From Thermoplasmatales archaeon (GTDB lineage: Archaea > Thermoplasmatota > Thermoplasmata > Thermoplasmatales > Thermoplasmataceae), in NCBI GenBank assembly GCA_014874365.1, contig JACWAH010000019.1, positions 100,647 through 164,646 of the forward strand: a stretch of 64,000 nucleotides of DNA, read 5' to 3'. Each line of letters starts with the position of its first letter. Position 1 is the stretch's first letter. Below are positions 44,536 to 52,909 of the stretch, piece by piece. The position numbers and the translations under genes are program-made. The notes under the pieces are model-generated. The model did no database searches and was not told the DNA's origin. It was given only the letters and a program-made list of their open reading frames with translations.

Positions 44536-44862
44536 TCAAAGGTTGCTCCGGATTGTTGATCCAAGCACGCTGTCGATTACTTCCGGTCCAGTTGAATGTA
44601 ACTTCAGGGATGCCTCGAATATCCGGTCCTTTACTGTACGTGGCAGCAACTCAATCGAATGAGTGGTGGAGGAGTCATACTTTGCCGACGGAAACTCCTG
44701 TAGCAAGGAATCTTTCTGTTTTTCGGTACATGCTATTTCCAGAAGCATCATGCCCGCGAATTTCTCTTTTGCCATGGAAGCCAGTCCTACTTTCTTTAGA
44801 AACTCCAGCCTTTCTTCATTTATCCACACATTGATTGTTATTTTCCCTTCCTTCTCGCTCAT
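44536..44862 (-). CDS. Unknown 108-residue protein in the sat operon
   Basis: A soluble protein with a short N-terminal beta segment (GKITINVWINEERLEFLKKVG), then helices; no Cys motif except one Cys, no membrane helix. Its ATG overlaps the sat stop by four bases, so it is surely translated with it. I do not recognise it. By position it may assist sulfurylase or Apr. Confidence 0.6.
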   Translation of the reverse strand: MSEKEGKITINVWINEERLEFLKKVGLASMAKEKFAGMMLLEIACTEKQKDSLLQEFPSAKYDSSTTHSIELLPRTVKDRIFEASLKLHSTGPEVIDSVLGSTIRSNL

Positions 44863-46124
44863 GCTTTTAACACCTCCATTTTCTGCAGCGTGAATATCGG
44901 TTGCCTTCCCTTCAGGTACTTTTCCGTGACGAAAGATGATCCCATTCCATACTTCTCTGAACTCTCCATGACTGATCTGAAAACTTCCGGCCGCATGACT
45001 TTCCTGGTTGGTTGTACACCATCATCCAGGATGCTTCTTAGAAGAGTACCGCTGAAATTCTGGCTGGCCCTGTCATGATTGCACAATGCCGCATTTGTTA
45101 CCTCCCCGCATTCCGGGCAATACCAGTTCTCCTTCAGGAAAACAGGCTTGATAAGGAGTTTTTCTCTATATTGTTTCAGGAGGCTCTGGGCATCGTATGG
45201 CTTATAGAAATTGCCTACGCCTGCATGGTCTCTTCCAAACATATGATGTGTGCAGCCAAGGTTGGTTCTCAGGATGGCATGCAGTAATGCTTCTCTTGGA
45301 CCGGCGTACCTCATGTCCCACAGAGTAAAAGTTACCATGTGAATGTTGTCTCTGAAGTAACCGGCTTCTCTCAGCATATCCTGCGATAACAGGATAGACT
45401 CATCAATATAGTCCCCTATCCTTTTCTCTCCAATTATTGCATTAACCAGTATGCCAGTTTGAATTTCGTCCACAGGTTTGTCCTCGTTAGCAGCGAACCA
45501 GGCCTGTTTCATAAGCGCTTCATGACCTGTGTGAGGCACGTTTCTTGTTTGATGTGCTACCACGCTTGTCCAGTGTTTCTGGGCAAACGCATCCAGATGT
45601 TGCCTGGGAGTGCGCCAGTACCTGGCGAAAGGTTCATTGAATATTGGTTCGTTGATGAGAGTCACCTTGCCGGAAACAAATCTGTCAGCGTAGGCTAGTG
45701 TTCTCCTTACACCAGGATGTTTTGGGTCTTTTGTTCCGTAAGTTTTCTCCGCCATTTCCGCATTATCATACCTGTAAATCTCGTCAATGTCAAAAGTAGC
45801 CATAGGCGCACCCTGGTAAGACATTAGCACCGAATCTCCCTCCGAAAGATTCCGTTGTTCTATTTCTTCCGCACTCATGTCGAAGACAATAGGGATGCTC
45901 CAGAGTGTTCCATCTGGAAGTTCCATATCACTGGTTACGCCCGCCACTTCGTCATGGTTCATGAACCCCTCCAGCGGTGTCAGGAAACCATAACTGATGC
46001 TGATAACTTCATGAGCGATTTCCCTTTTAACCGGAAGCACTGTCATTCCATCTATCTTCTCGGAGTCACTCCTAGGCTTGACACGGTCAACTATAGGTTT
46101 TTTATTGTGTCCCAGATAACGCAT
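44859..46124 (-). CDS. sat: ATP sulfurylase (sulfate adenylyltransferase)
   Basis: This 421-residue homo-oligomeric type enzyme interconverts ATP+sulfate and APS+pyrophosphate. QTRNVPHTGHE at 192-202 is the nucleotide-binding HxxH-type motif, GRDHAGVG lies near residue 305, and CPECGEVTNAALCNH is the zinc-binding insert seen in dissimilatory archaeal and bacterial forms. It lies 9 bases behind aprA. Next to Apr the enzyme would run toward ATP during sulfite oxidation; the reverse direction would need Dsr genes, which are not in view. Confidence 0.95.
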   Translation of the reverse strand: MRYLGHNKKPIVDRVKPRSDSEKIDGMTVLPVKREIAHEVISISYGFLTPLEGFMNHDEVAGVTSDMELPDGTLWSIPIVFDMSAEEIEQRNLSEGDSVLMSYQGAPMATFDIDEIYRYDNAEMAEKTYGTKDPKHPGVRRTLAYADRFVSGKVTLINEPIFNEPFARYWRTPRQHLDAFAQKHWTSVVAHQTRNVPHTGHEALMKQAWFAANEDKPVDEIQTGILVNAIIGEKRIGDYIDESILLSQDMLREAGYFRDNIHMVTFTLWDMRYAGPREALLHAILRTNLGCTHHMFGRDHAGVGNFYKPYDAQSLLKQYREKLLIKPVFLKENWYCPECGEVTNAALCNHDRASQNFSGTLLRSILDDGVQPTRKVMRPEVFRSVMESSEKYGMGSSFVTEKYLKGRQPIFTLQKMEVLKA

Positions 46125-46133
46125 AATCTCACC

Positions 46134-47963
46134 TTATTCTGTCCTCAAGATATTGTAGACCGGTACCTTTTCAAGTGACCAGTTCCCGGAGTTCCTGTCA
46201 AATTTGGATACAACGAAAACTTTCCAGTTTGCGTCATCAATTTTTGGGTGATCCGTTCTATAATAATACCCGGGCCACCTGGTCTCCTCCCTGAATAATG
46301 TGTGCCGCATTACGCTTTCTGCTGTTATGACACGATGATTGAGTTCCCATGCCCTTTGCAGTTGATGCAGGTCTTCAGCTCCAAGCAGCGACAGGTCCTC
46401 CTTCAGCATGTCCAGTAATTCCATCCCTCTTCCAAGACCGGTAGAGTTCGTGGAATAGAAGGAGGTGATGCCTCCCCCATACTCATCCATTATTTTTTCG
46501 AGTCTTTTCAGGCCTTGGTTTGGGTACAGGTAATAAGGAGAAACACTCCCTCTTGTTATGAACTGCTTGCCCAGCTGGTAATTCTCCAATGGCTGGAATA
46601 TTTCATTCTTCCTTGCCTCTATAACCTCTTTATCAAGGTTAGTCCTTAACCCGCTATTGTCGTGCAGGAACTTGACTGCCGCCTTTCCGGCAATTCTTCC
46701 CTCAGCAAAGGACCCTGAGGAAAACTTGTGTCCTGCCCCGCCTGCCGCATCACCGGCTGCAAAAAGGCCGGCGATAGTCGTCATCCTGTTCCAGCCCCAC
46801 TGATATTCTTCGGGCGCGAGATCTTCCGGGCCGCTTACCCATGCGCCTGCATTGACAGCATGTGAACCCATGATGTATGGTTCCGTTGGAACGAGCTCAG
46901 ACCATCTTTCCTTCGGATCGGTATTCTGTGAGGCCCATAGCATGGCCTGGCTTACGGTCATGTCCAGAAAATCTTCCCATCCAGCTTCTTCCTTTTCCCT
47001 TGTATCGAGGGCATCCTGGGTGTGCATCAGAATAGGGCTTCTGCCTTCCTTAATCTCTTCCATCATCAGGTGGTTTCTCATGCATGTGGGCATAGGTTTT
47101 GCATCTGCATATGCCCCGTAATTAGCCCTCAGCCTGTCCCTATTTGTATCGTAGGTTTCGCCGTTCACGTTGGTTGCCTTGGATTTCAGGTAAAGGAACC
47201 ATGAACCTACGGGACCATAACCATCCTTGAACCTGGTAGGGACCAAGCGGATTTCCATCTGCACCATCTTTGCACCTGCTTCTATTGGCAAAGCGTATCC
47301 AGAACCGGTGCTCCATGGTGAATACCATGTTCTGCCCCATCCTTCACCCACAGATCTCGGTCTAAAGATGTGAGTCGCTCCTCCTGACGCCAGAACAACC
47401 GCCTTAGCCTTGAATATGATAAAGGAACCATCTCTCACATCAAAACCAACTGCCCCGGCTATTCTGTTTTTATCCTGGGAATCGGTAATAAGGTGTGTTA
47501 TCATGACCCTGCTTACTATCTCAGATGCGGCCTTCTTAGCCGCCTCTGCAACTATGGGCTTGTAGCTTTCCCCATGTATCAGTATCTGCCACTTGCCTTC
47601 CCGGACATATTTACCGGTCTTCTCGTCCTTCATAATCGGAAGGCCCCATTCCTCAAGAAGATGCACTGATGAGTCAACATGTCTGGCGACGTCATAGACC
47701 AGGTCTTCCCTGACAAGTCCCATCAGGTCACCCTTGACATAGTTCACAAAGTCTTCCGGTGTGTTTTCGCCCCACCTCATTCCAAGGTAGGTGTTTATGG
47801 CGGACAGTCCCATCGCAACTGCTCCACTTCTGTCTATGTTTGCTTTTTCAGCTATTACTATCTTCAGGTCTTTTCCCCAGGTCCTGGCTTCGTACGCAGC
47901 TCCGCAGCCCGCCATCCCCCCTCCAATTATGAGTACATCAGATTCCACATTTCTTACCTGCAT
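46134..47963 (-). CDS. aprA: Adenylylsulfate reductase alpha subunit AprA
   Basis: 609 residues with a FAD-binding start VLIIGGGMAGCGAAYEA, the fumarate-reductase-like fold, ASGGATHIFRP, and W/R-rich central parts (GWGRTWYSPWSTGSGYALP). The late segment FAAGDAAGGAGHKFSSGSFAEGRIAG is typical of AprA. It oxidises sulfite with AMP to APS, or the reverse, with AprB as electron carrier. The gene begins directly after the aprB stop without a gap. The pairing with AprB and Sat separates it from succinate dehydrogenase relatives. Confidence 0.94.
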   Translation of the reverse strand: MQVRNVESDVLIIGGGMAGCGAAYEARTWGKDLKIVIAEKANIDRSGAVAMGLSAINTYLGMRWGENTPEDFVNYVKGDLMGLVREDLVYDVARHVDSSVHLLEEWGLPIMKDEKTGKYVREGKWQILIHGESYKPIVAEAAKKAASEIVSRVMITHLITDSQDKNRIAGAVGFDVRDGSFIIFKAKAVVLASGGATHIFRPRSVGEGWGRTWYSPWSTGSGYALPIEAGAKMVQMEIRLVPTRFKDGYGPVGSWFLYLKSKATNVNGETYDTNRDRLRANYGAYADAKPMPTCMRNHLMMEEIKEGRSPILMHTQDALDTREKEEAGWEDFLDMTVSQAMLWASQNTDPKERWSELVPTEPYIMGSHAVNAGAWVSGPEDLAPEEYQWGWNRMTTIAGLFAAGDAAGGAGHKFSSGSFAEGRIAGKAAVKFLHDNSGLRTNLDKEVIEARKNEIFQPLENYQLGKQFITRGSVSPYYLYPNQGLKRLEKIMDEYGGGITSFYSTNSTGLGRGMELLDMLKEDLSLLGAEDLHQLQRAWELNHRVITAESVMRHTLFREETRWPGYYYRTDHPKIDDANWKVFVVSKFDRNSGNWSLEKVPVYNILRTE

Positions 47964-48425
47964 TTACACCGCCCCGGCTTTTAAATTCAGGGCATTCGGT
48001 TTAGGCAGTTCCTTTCCGGTTAACAGCATCTCTGGCTCCCGCGATAACTCCTGGTCGTCCAGGCTTATGTTATCTTTTGAAGTAACAGGGTTAACTGCAA
48101 TAGAATCCCAGGGGGTGGTCCTAATTTGAAACTCAAACTGCTTCTTCCTGGAATCCCTGTACTTTATGTCCCACTTGATCGTGTTAGCCTTGTCATCCCT
48201 TACTACAGAAATCTCAGATCCCAACGGAGATATATCCGCATAAGGCCTCACTTCTATTGCCCGTTCTGGGCAGGCTTTCACGCAAGAAAGACACTCCCAG
48301 CACATATCCGGCTCCACATTGTATGCCTTGTTGATGTCAGGATCCATTTGCATAATGTCGCTTGGACAGATCTCAACACATTTCTGATTATTCTTGCACC
48401 TAGCTTCTACTACAAATGTCGGCAT
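47964..48425 (-). CDS. aprB: Adenylylsulfate reductase beta subunit AprB
   Basis: A 153-residue ferredoxin-type protein with two 4Fe-4S motifs: CKNNQKCVEICPSDIM and CWECLSCVKACPERAIE. The C-terminal tail wraps AprA in known structures. The start is preceded by a good ribosome binding site, GAGGTGA, unlike the leaderless genes nearby. It heads aprB-aprA-sat-orf108 and possibly the TauE/DUF1634 pair. The membrane partner (Qmo or AprM) is not in the window. Confidence 0.93.
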   Translation of the reverse strand: MPTFVVEARCKNNQKCVEICPSDIMQMDPDINKAYNVEPDMCWECLSCVKACPERAIEVRPYADISPLGSEISVVRDDKANTIKWDIKYRDSRKKQFEFQIRTTPWDSIAVNPVTSKDNISLDDQELSREPEMLLTGKELPKPNALNLKAGAV

Positions 48426-48807
48426 TCATTTCACCTCTTTCCCCGAATTTCGGACTGGGGATTTCCGGAAACTGCAGTTGGAAGGATACCTTCATTGCAA
48501 ACGCAAGGAATTGGCTCTGCTTCGCACATGCCTTTTCATACTTTAATCCCCGGGAATGTAATAACCGAGCATCCTCACGGATCAGGCATTAACTTTTGGA
48601 GAAACACACAGAATAAAGGCAACTCAAAAATCTGGATAAAAAAGGTCCTGCACAATTCAGATTTGCAGAGGATCTTTTCGAAATTACAGCAGATCATATA
48701 CACTATCTATCTCTAAATAGAGGACTCAATTAATAACTATAATAGAGTCTCAAAGTTATGTAATTTGAAGGAAGATATAAATCAGAGTAATTGGAGGAGA
48801 TGAGAGA
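48426..48807. other. Gap between divergent apr operon and duplicated-domain gene
   Basis: No gene seen. On the minus strand it holds the leader of aprB; on the plus strand an AT-rich stretch (48705-48785, with GATATAAATC at 48774-48783) leads to the SD sequence of the next gene. Confidence 0.5.
48791..48801 (+). promoter_or_regulatory. Strong Shine-Dalgarno sequence GGAGGAGATGA
   Basis: It lies about 6-8 bases before ATG 48808. Most single genes here are leaderless, so a near-perfect ribosome binding site is unusual and hints at a different origin or a structured leader. Confidence 0.6.
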
Positions 48808-49485
48808 ATGGGCCAGTGGAAAATAGAAGAATGTGAAGCGTGGGAAGATAACTTGTTAGCGGTTTTTAAGGACCATCCTTGTTTCAGGGAATATCTTTAC
48901 AATTCACATTATAGAAGGATTGTTGAAAAGGTAGAGGGAAAGGAATTCATAACCTTGCTGGATGCGAGGGCATTATACGTATACGGAAGCCGTAGCTCCT
49001 ACTCAACAAATACTTGGAAGGATGAATACCCAGCCTATACAATTGACTGCACTCCGATGAGGCTTGAAGAGAACAAATACATAGATAATCCCGCAGAGGA
49101 TAAAAACTGGGAAATACGGGCAGAGGTGAAAACGGACAATGATGAAGAATTCAAAAGGGAATATGGTTGGTGGATCGACAAGGGCAGAGGCTGGATATGG
49201 GAACTGTTGGCATTCTTGAAAAATTATCCTTGTTTTGATGGGTATATAATGCAATCAAGATATGCTGTGACACTAAAAAGCTTTGAAGCTGGAGAGTTAG
49301 TAAAAACACGGGATATTATTGACCTGTGGACATATGCGCGGCATAGCCTATATTCAATAGATGAGTATGATGAGGACGGCAACTTTATGGGTTTTCACGT
49401 AGATTGCCCGGAATCTGACACGCGAACGGAAGGGAAACTGAGCCCCAAAATGGATAACTTGACCTATATTCACTCTGATCACTAA
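48808..49485 (+). CDS. Unknown protein made of two copies of one ~70-residue domain
   Basis: This 225-residue soluble, acidic protein has an internal duplication: residues about 11-81 and 128-200 share W..nLLA.FK..PCF..Y...S.Y, then a Y..S.YS... segment and a closing Y/H-x-IDC or VDC. Each copy keeps one Cys in PCF and one in (I/V)DC, so metal or disulfide is possible. No family recognised. Its strong ribosome binding site and position next to the apr operon and a tRNA gene suggest an acquired gene. Confidence 0.65.
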   Translation: MGQWKIEECEAWEDNLLAVFKDHPCFREYLYNSHYRRIVEKVEGKEFITLLDARALYVYGSRSSYSTNTWKDEYPAYTIDCTPMRLEENKYIDNPAEDKNWEIRAEVKTDNDEEFKREYGWWIDKGRGWIWELLAFLKNYPCFDGYIMQSRYAVTLKSFEAGELVKTRDIIDLWTYARHSLYSIDEYDEDGNFMGFHVDCPESDTRTEGKLSPKMDNLTYIHSDH

Positions 49486-49591
49486 AAAAATGATATATAT
49501 CCTTGAATTTCTTCTTTCATTTAAATAGGCAATGCAATAAATTACAAGAGTCAATGTCTGGCGGAGTGAGGATTTTAACCGATAAGTAGGA

Positions 49592-49676
49592 TGCGGAGGG
49601 CCGGATTTGAACCGGCGGATCCCTACAGAAACAGATCTTGAGTCTGTCGCCTTTAACCTAGCTCGGCAACCTCCGC
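49592..49676 (-). tRNA. tRNA-Leu (anticodon CAA)
   Basis: A type II tRNA on the minus strand: acceptor GCGGAGG with CCTCCGC, anticodon stem ACAGA/TCTGT with loop CTCAAGA (anticodon CAA, reads TTG), a long variable arm, T arm GCCGGTTCAAATCCGGC, discriminator A. CCA is not encoded. Confidence 0.93.
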
Positions 49677-49791
49677 CTTCTTCGATAATATTGCAGAGGT
49701 ATTTTTTACTGATGGATAAGAAAGTCAAAAAACGGAATGATTTGACAGTATCTGTTAATTTTGTTCCTAGATGGACACAAGGTCTCCTGAA

Positions 49792-50826
49792 TCAGGATAA
49801 TGCCTGTATAACTTCCTGCAATCGGGCAGAGACCTTGAATCCTGTATGCGAAAAGTGCGTTGGATAGACATTCTTTGCAAGGTTTTTTTGAATTTTATCA
49901 AAAATGTCACCAATTGCCATCAGGGATTCAGAATGGGCAAAAATATCCCTTGAGTCATAGAAAAGCACCATTTCGTCTTCGTGCGCAATCAAATCTATTA
50001 GAGTAGTTAGCTCCTTATTTTCCAAATATTGCGGAACTTTTAAGGACGAAATGATCGTTGGATCCTCTAAATTGGAAAGCCATACCGGGCCCTCCTGCCC
50101 AGTAGAATTCAAGGAAACTGTGGACTTATCCAAACTTCCTATCTTTTTGATTGTTCTGTCCGCCTCTTTTGCGCCCGTGCGGACCATAACAACGATTCTA
50201 TAATAATGTGATTTCCAGATGGACATCACCACCTCAATCCAGCAATCGTACGCCGCCGCCCTTCGCGCAATGTAAGAAATCAGCGTCCTTATCCCGGTTT
50301 CATGCTGGTAGTAATCTGTAGTCAGTTTTGCCCCATATTTCCTCATTGTTACCCTGGGCGAGGAACCAGTAAGTGCCGATAGATCAGTGGCAGTTATTCC
50401 GATATATCCTGGTTTTCTCAAATAATTGATTGCATCGTCGATGTAAGGAACTGCACTCCCATAGGGATCAACATCTATGAAATCGAAATCCAACTCTTTG
50501 ATTACAGTGGAAAAATCTCCGTTGTAAGTCCTAATCGGTGCACTATTTATTTTTACATTGCTCCTGATTAAATCACAGGAGGATTTCATTTTCTCGGAGA
50601 TGAAAGTCTCTGTACCGGTTTCGAGTGCAATCCTAATGCCCCTGATCCCGGTTCCTCCAAATGCATCCAGGTAATGCTTTGGCTTAAGGCGTTTTACCAG
50701 CAATACGGTGAGGTCCCTGTTTAACTTCTGGCTGGAATTGTAGAAGCCTGTTCCAGCTTTTCCCGGTCCCTTACCAATCAGATTGTTGCCAATTTCTATC
50801 TCTGCAAAACCCTCATGAATTTCCAA
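49792..50826 (-). CDS. trm1: tRNA (guanine-26) dimethyltransferase Trm1
   Basis: This 344-residue SAM-dependent enzyme has ALDAFGGTGIRGIR-type SAM site (YLDAFGGTGIRG), DVDPYGSAVPYID as catalytic motif, and TDLSALTGSSPRVTMRKYG and HETGIRTLISYIARRAA as family segments. It modifies G26 of tRNAs. It is the last gene of mptD-THEP1-trm1; it begins directly after the stop of the THEP1 gene. Confidence 0.94.
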   Translation of the reverse strand: MEIHEGFAEIEIGNNLIGKGPGKAGTGFYNSSQKLNRDLTVLLVKRLKPKHYLDAFGGTGIRGIRIALETGTETFISEKMKSSCDLIRSNVKINSAPIRTYNGDFSTVIKELDFDFIDVDPYGSAVPYIDDAINYLRKPGYIGITATDLSALTGSSPRVTMRKYGAKLTTDYYQHETGIRTLISYIARRAAAYDCWIEVVMSIWKSHYYRIVVMVRTGAKEADRTIKKIGSLDKSTVSLNSTGQEGPVWLSNLEDPTIISSLKVPQYLENKELTTLIDLIAHEDEMVLFYDSRDIFAHSESLMAIGDIFDKIQKNLAKNVYPTHFSHTGFKVSARLQEVIQALS

Positions 50827-51369
50827 TTAAGACCCTTCTTCTCCTTTCAGGACTCTGAGAACCTTGAAAGGCAGTATATTCCGGTTGATCGGTGTAAGGT
50901 CAAAAACCCTCACACCCTCCAGGCTCTTAATTTCCTGCAGCACCGGGTTCCTGGATTTCTTATGCAGCGTTAGCACCAGCGGCTTATCGCTCTTCAGGGT
51001 ATCATCTAACGCTTTTTGAACAACTCTTGTCGTGCTCTCGAGTTTGCCTATTTCGTCAATAACTATGAAATCTGCAAGCTCAACGGCTTTTTGCAGCCCG
51101 GGTATAAGGAACTCTTCCAGCAGTCTCGTGTCAACACCGATCTTGTCAACTTTTATCCTGGACATAATTGAAACGTCAGCAAACTCTATTTTTTTCTTGG
51201 TATACAGGTCGAAGAGAGAATACCCCTTGATCTTATTATTCTCGAAGATTTCGCTGAAAATGAATCCATGAACTGAATTTCCTTCATTCTCCAGCATCGT
51301 TATGATTTTCCTCAATGCCTCTGCCTTAATTGAGCCTACTGGACCGGTGATTCCTACCTTTATAGCCAT
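50827..51369 (-). CDS. THEP1-family NTPase with altered P-loop
   Basis: This 180-residue protein has the fold of THEP1 nucleoside triphosphatases: an N-terminal P-loop, ADFIVIDEIGKLE as Walker B and VLTLHKKSRNPVLQEI. The P-loop reads GPVGSIKAE instead of the usual GPxGxGKT: the Gly before Lys is Ile and the Thr after it is Ala. The Lys is kept. Activity may be weak or the protein may only bind nucleotide. It sits between mptD and trm1. Confidence 0.82.
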   Translation of the reverse strand: MAIKVGITGPVGSIKAEALRKIITMLENEGNSVHGFIFSEIFENNKIKGYSLFDLYTKKKIEFADVSIMSRIKVDKIGVDTRLLEEFLIPGLQKAVELADFIVIDEIGKLESTTRVVQKALDDTLKSDKPLVLTLHKKSRNPVLQEIKSLEGVRVFDLTPINRNILPFKVLRVLKGEEGS

Positions 51370-51377
51370 GGTATTTC

Positions 51378-51740
51378 TTAATCCCCCACAAACATCAAAG
51401 GATAATCCATCTCGGGAATATACTTCAGAAATGCAGATATCCTGGCGTCCTTGTACTTAATATCCACCTCAACATTCAGCATTTCGCCAGATAGCGTAAT
51501 GTACTTGTAAACGCCCTGCTTCTTTTCTACTATTTCGTGGTCTATCTTAACCGTCGCAGATTCGACGAAAGGCTGCACCTTGACGCTTTCTACAATTGCG
51601 TTCTCCAGGGATTGAAGATTGCTCAGGTTTATCGGTACCCCCACATATTGATGATAAATAGTACCCAGCTTAATTCCCGCCTCAAATATCGCTCGTTCCC
51701 TATCCGTACAATTAAAATACTTCTCGGCAGGATCTGGCAT
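51378..51740 (-). CDS. mptD: Archaeal dihydroneopterin aldolase MptD
   Basis: 120 residues. RAIFEAGIKLGTIYHQYVGVPI is the hallmark of the archaeal family (DUF372), with the Glu, Tyr/His positions used in catalysis. It forms 6-hydroxymethyl-dihydropterin on the methanopterin/folate route. First gene of its operon; a TATA-like element on the minus strand is centred near 51765. Confidence 0.85.
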   Translation of the reverse strand: MPDPAEKYFNCTDRERAIFEAGIKLGTIYHQYVGVPINLSNLQSLENAIVESVKVQPFVESATVKIDHEIVEKKQGVYKYITLSGEMLNVEVDIKYKDARISAFLKYIPEMDYPLMFVGD

Positions 51741-51842
51741 CTATCCGGTAACGTACCAATTTTAATAAACATGCTTTTGCTTTTTGGCAAATTGATCTGA
51801 TCTTCACTATATCATTTCATCTTCTTTCCTGATCCAGGTATT

Positions 51843-52868
51843 TCAGTTCATTACTTCTGTGAAGTTGACTATCCCGCTTTCATGCCCACAGAACTTGCAC
51901 TTCCCGTCTTCCCTAAGGTTTACCTGCAACGTCCTCATCATGTCCCTTCTCACGAGGATGTTGCCGCAACCGGGGCAATAGGTATTCTGCCTTCGGTCGC
52001 CGGGAACATTGCCTATATAGGCATAATTGAATCCCATGCTTCTCGCCATCCTATAGTGCTTCTCCAGGGTTGATGCCGGTGTGGCAGGCACGTCCATCAT
52101 CTTGTAATCAGGATGAAATCTCAGGAAAGAAACCGGAATGTTCGGTCCCGCAATCTTGAATATTCTCTCGAGCATACTCTGCAGAGCATCCAGCGAATCA
52201 CCAACTCCCGGCACCACCAGATCCGTAATCTCTGTGTGAACACCATTTTTAATGAACCGATCGACAGTATCAAAGATCCCGTCTACCTGGGGCACGGACA
52301 TATATCTTTTGTAGAATTCATCCGACGCATTCCCCTTGAAATCCACTGTTACGAAATCAACAAATTTAGCGACATATTTTACTGCTTCCGGAGTTTCATA
52401 CCCATTTGTCACGTATATGTTGAAGAGGCCATTTTTGTGAGCCAGTGAACCAACTTCGTTAGCAAACTCAGCAAAGATCGTTGGCTCATTGTAGGTAAAC
52501 GCTATTCCATTGCATCCGTGTCCTATGGCTTCCCTGACTATGGCATCCGCAGAAATGTCGAAACCGTCTGGAGTCCTCCTCTGGCTGATGTCGTAATTCT
52601 GGCAGAACTTGCATGCAAAATCGCAACCAGCTGTTCCGATGGAATAAATCAATGAATTTGGGTGCGCATGAATTATTGGCTTCTTTTCTATGGGATCAAT
52701 CTGCCTTGCTAGTATCCTTCCAAAGTTCAAAAGGTAAAGTTTACCATTTTCATTCTTTCGGATGCCGCAGAAACCAGTCTGACCTTCTGCGAGTATGCAG
52801 TTTCTCCGGCAGGCTGTACATTGCACTTTATGATCGGGTCTCGGAATGTACAGCACAGCTTCCTGCAT
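51843..52868 (-). CDS. amrS: AmmeMemoRadiSam system radical SAM enzyme
   Basis: A 341-residue radical SAM protein: TAGCDFACKFCQNYDIS has the CxxxCxxC cluster motif, preceded by an N-terminal CTACRRNC and FCGIR domain; a C-terminal ribbon CPGCGNILVRR and CKFCGHESG carries two more Cys pairs. It resembles activases of the pyruvate formate-lyase activating type, but no glycyl-radical enzyme is nearby. It lies 41 bases behind the MEMO gene on the same strand. The reaction of the system is not established. Confidence 0.9.
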   Translation of the reverse strand: MQEAVLYIPRPDHKVQCTACRRNCILAEGQTGFCGIRKNENGKLYLLNFGRILARQIDPIEKKPIIHAHPNSLIYSIGTAGCDFACKFCQNYDISQRRTPDGFDISADAIVREAIGHGCNGIAFTYNEPTIFAEFANEVGSLAHKNGLFNIYVTNGYETPEAVKYVAKFVDFVTVDFKGNASDEFYKRYMSVPQVDGIFDTVDRFIKNGVHTEITDLVVPGVGDSLDALQSMLERIFKIAGPNIPVSFLRFHPDYKMMDVPATPASTLEKHYRMARSMGFNYAYIGNVPGDRRQNTYCPGCGNILVRRDMMRTLQVNLREDGKCKFCGHESGIVNFTEVMN

Positions 52869-52909
52869 GATAACTAATCCAGTACGGGAATAATAAGATG
52901 CATGGATTT

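Noticed and set aside
46134..47963. AprA as succinate dehydrogenase or fumarate reductase flavoprotein
   Set aside because: The fold is shared, but the direct AprB partner with two 4Fe-4S motifs, the neighbouring sat gene and the AprA-type GAGHKFSSGSFAEGR segment fit Apr.
43553..48425. Full dissimilatory sulfate reduction
   Set aside because: Only AprBA and Sat are present; there is no DsrAB, DsrC, Qmo or Dsr membrane complex in the window, so only sulfite-to-sulfate exchange is supported.
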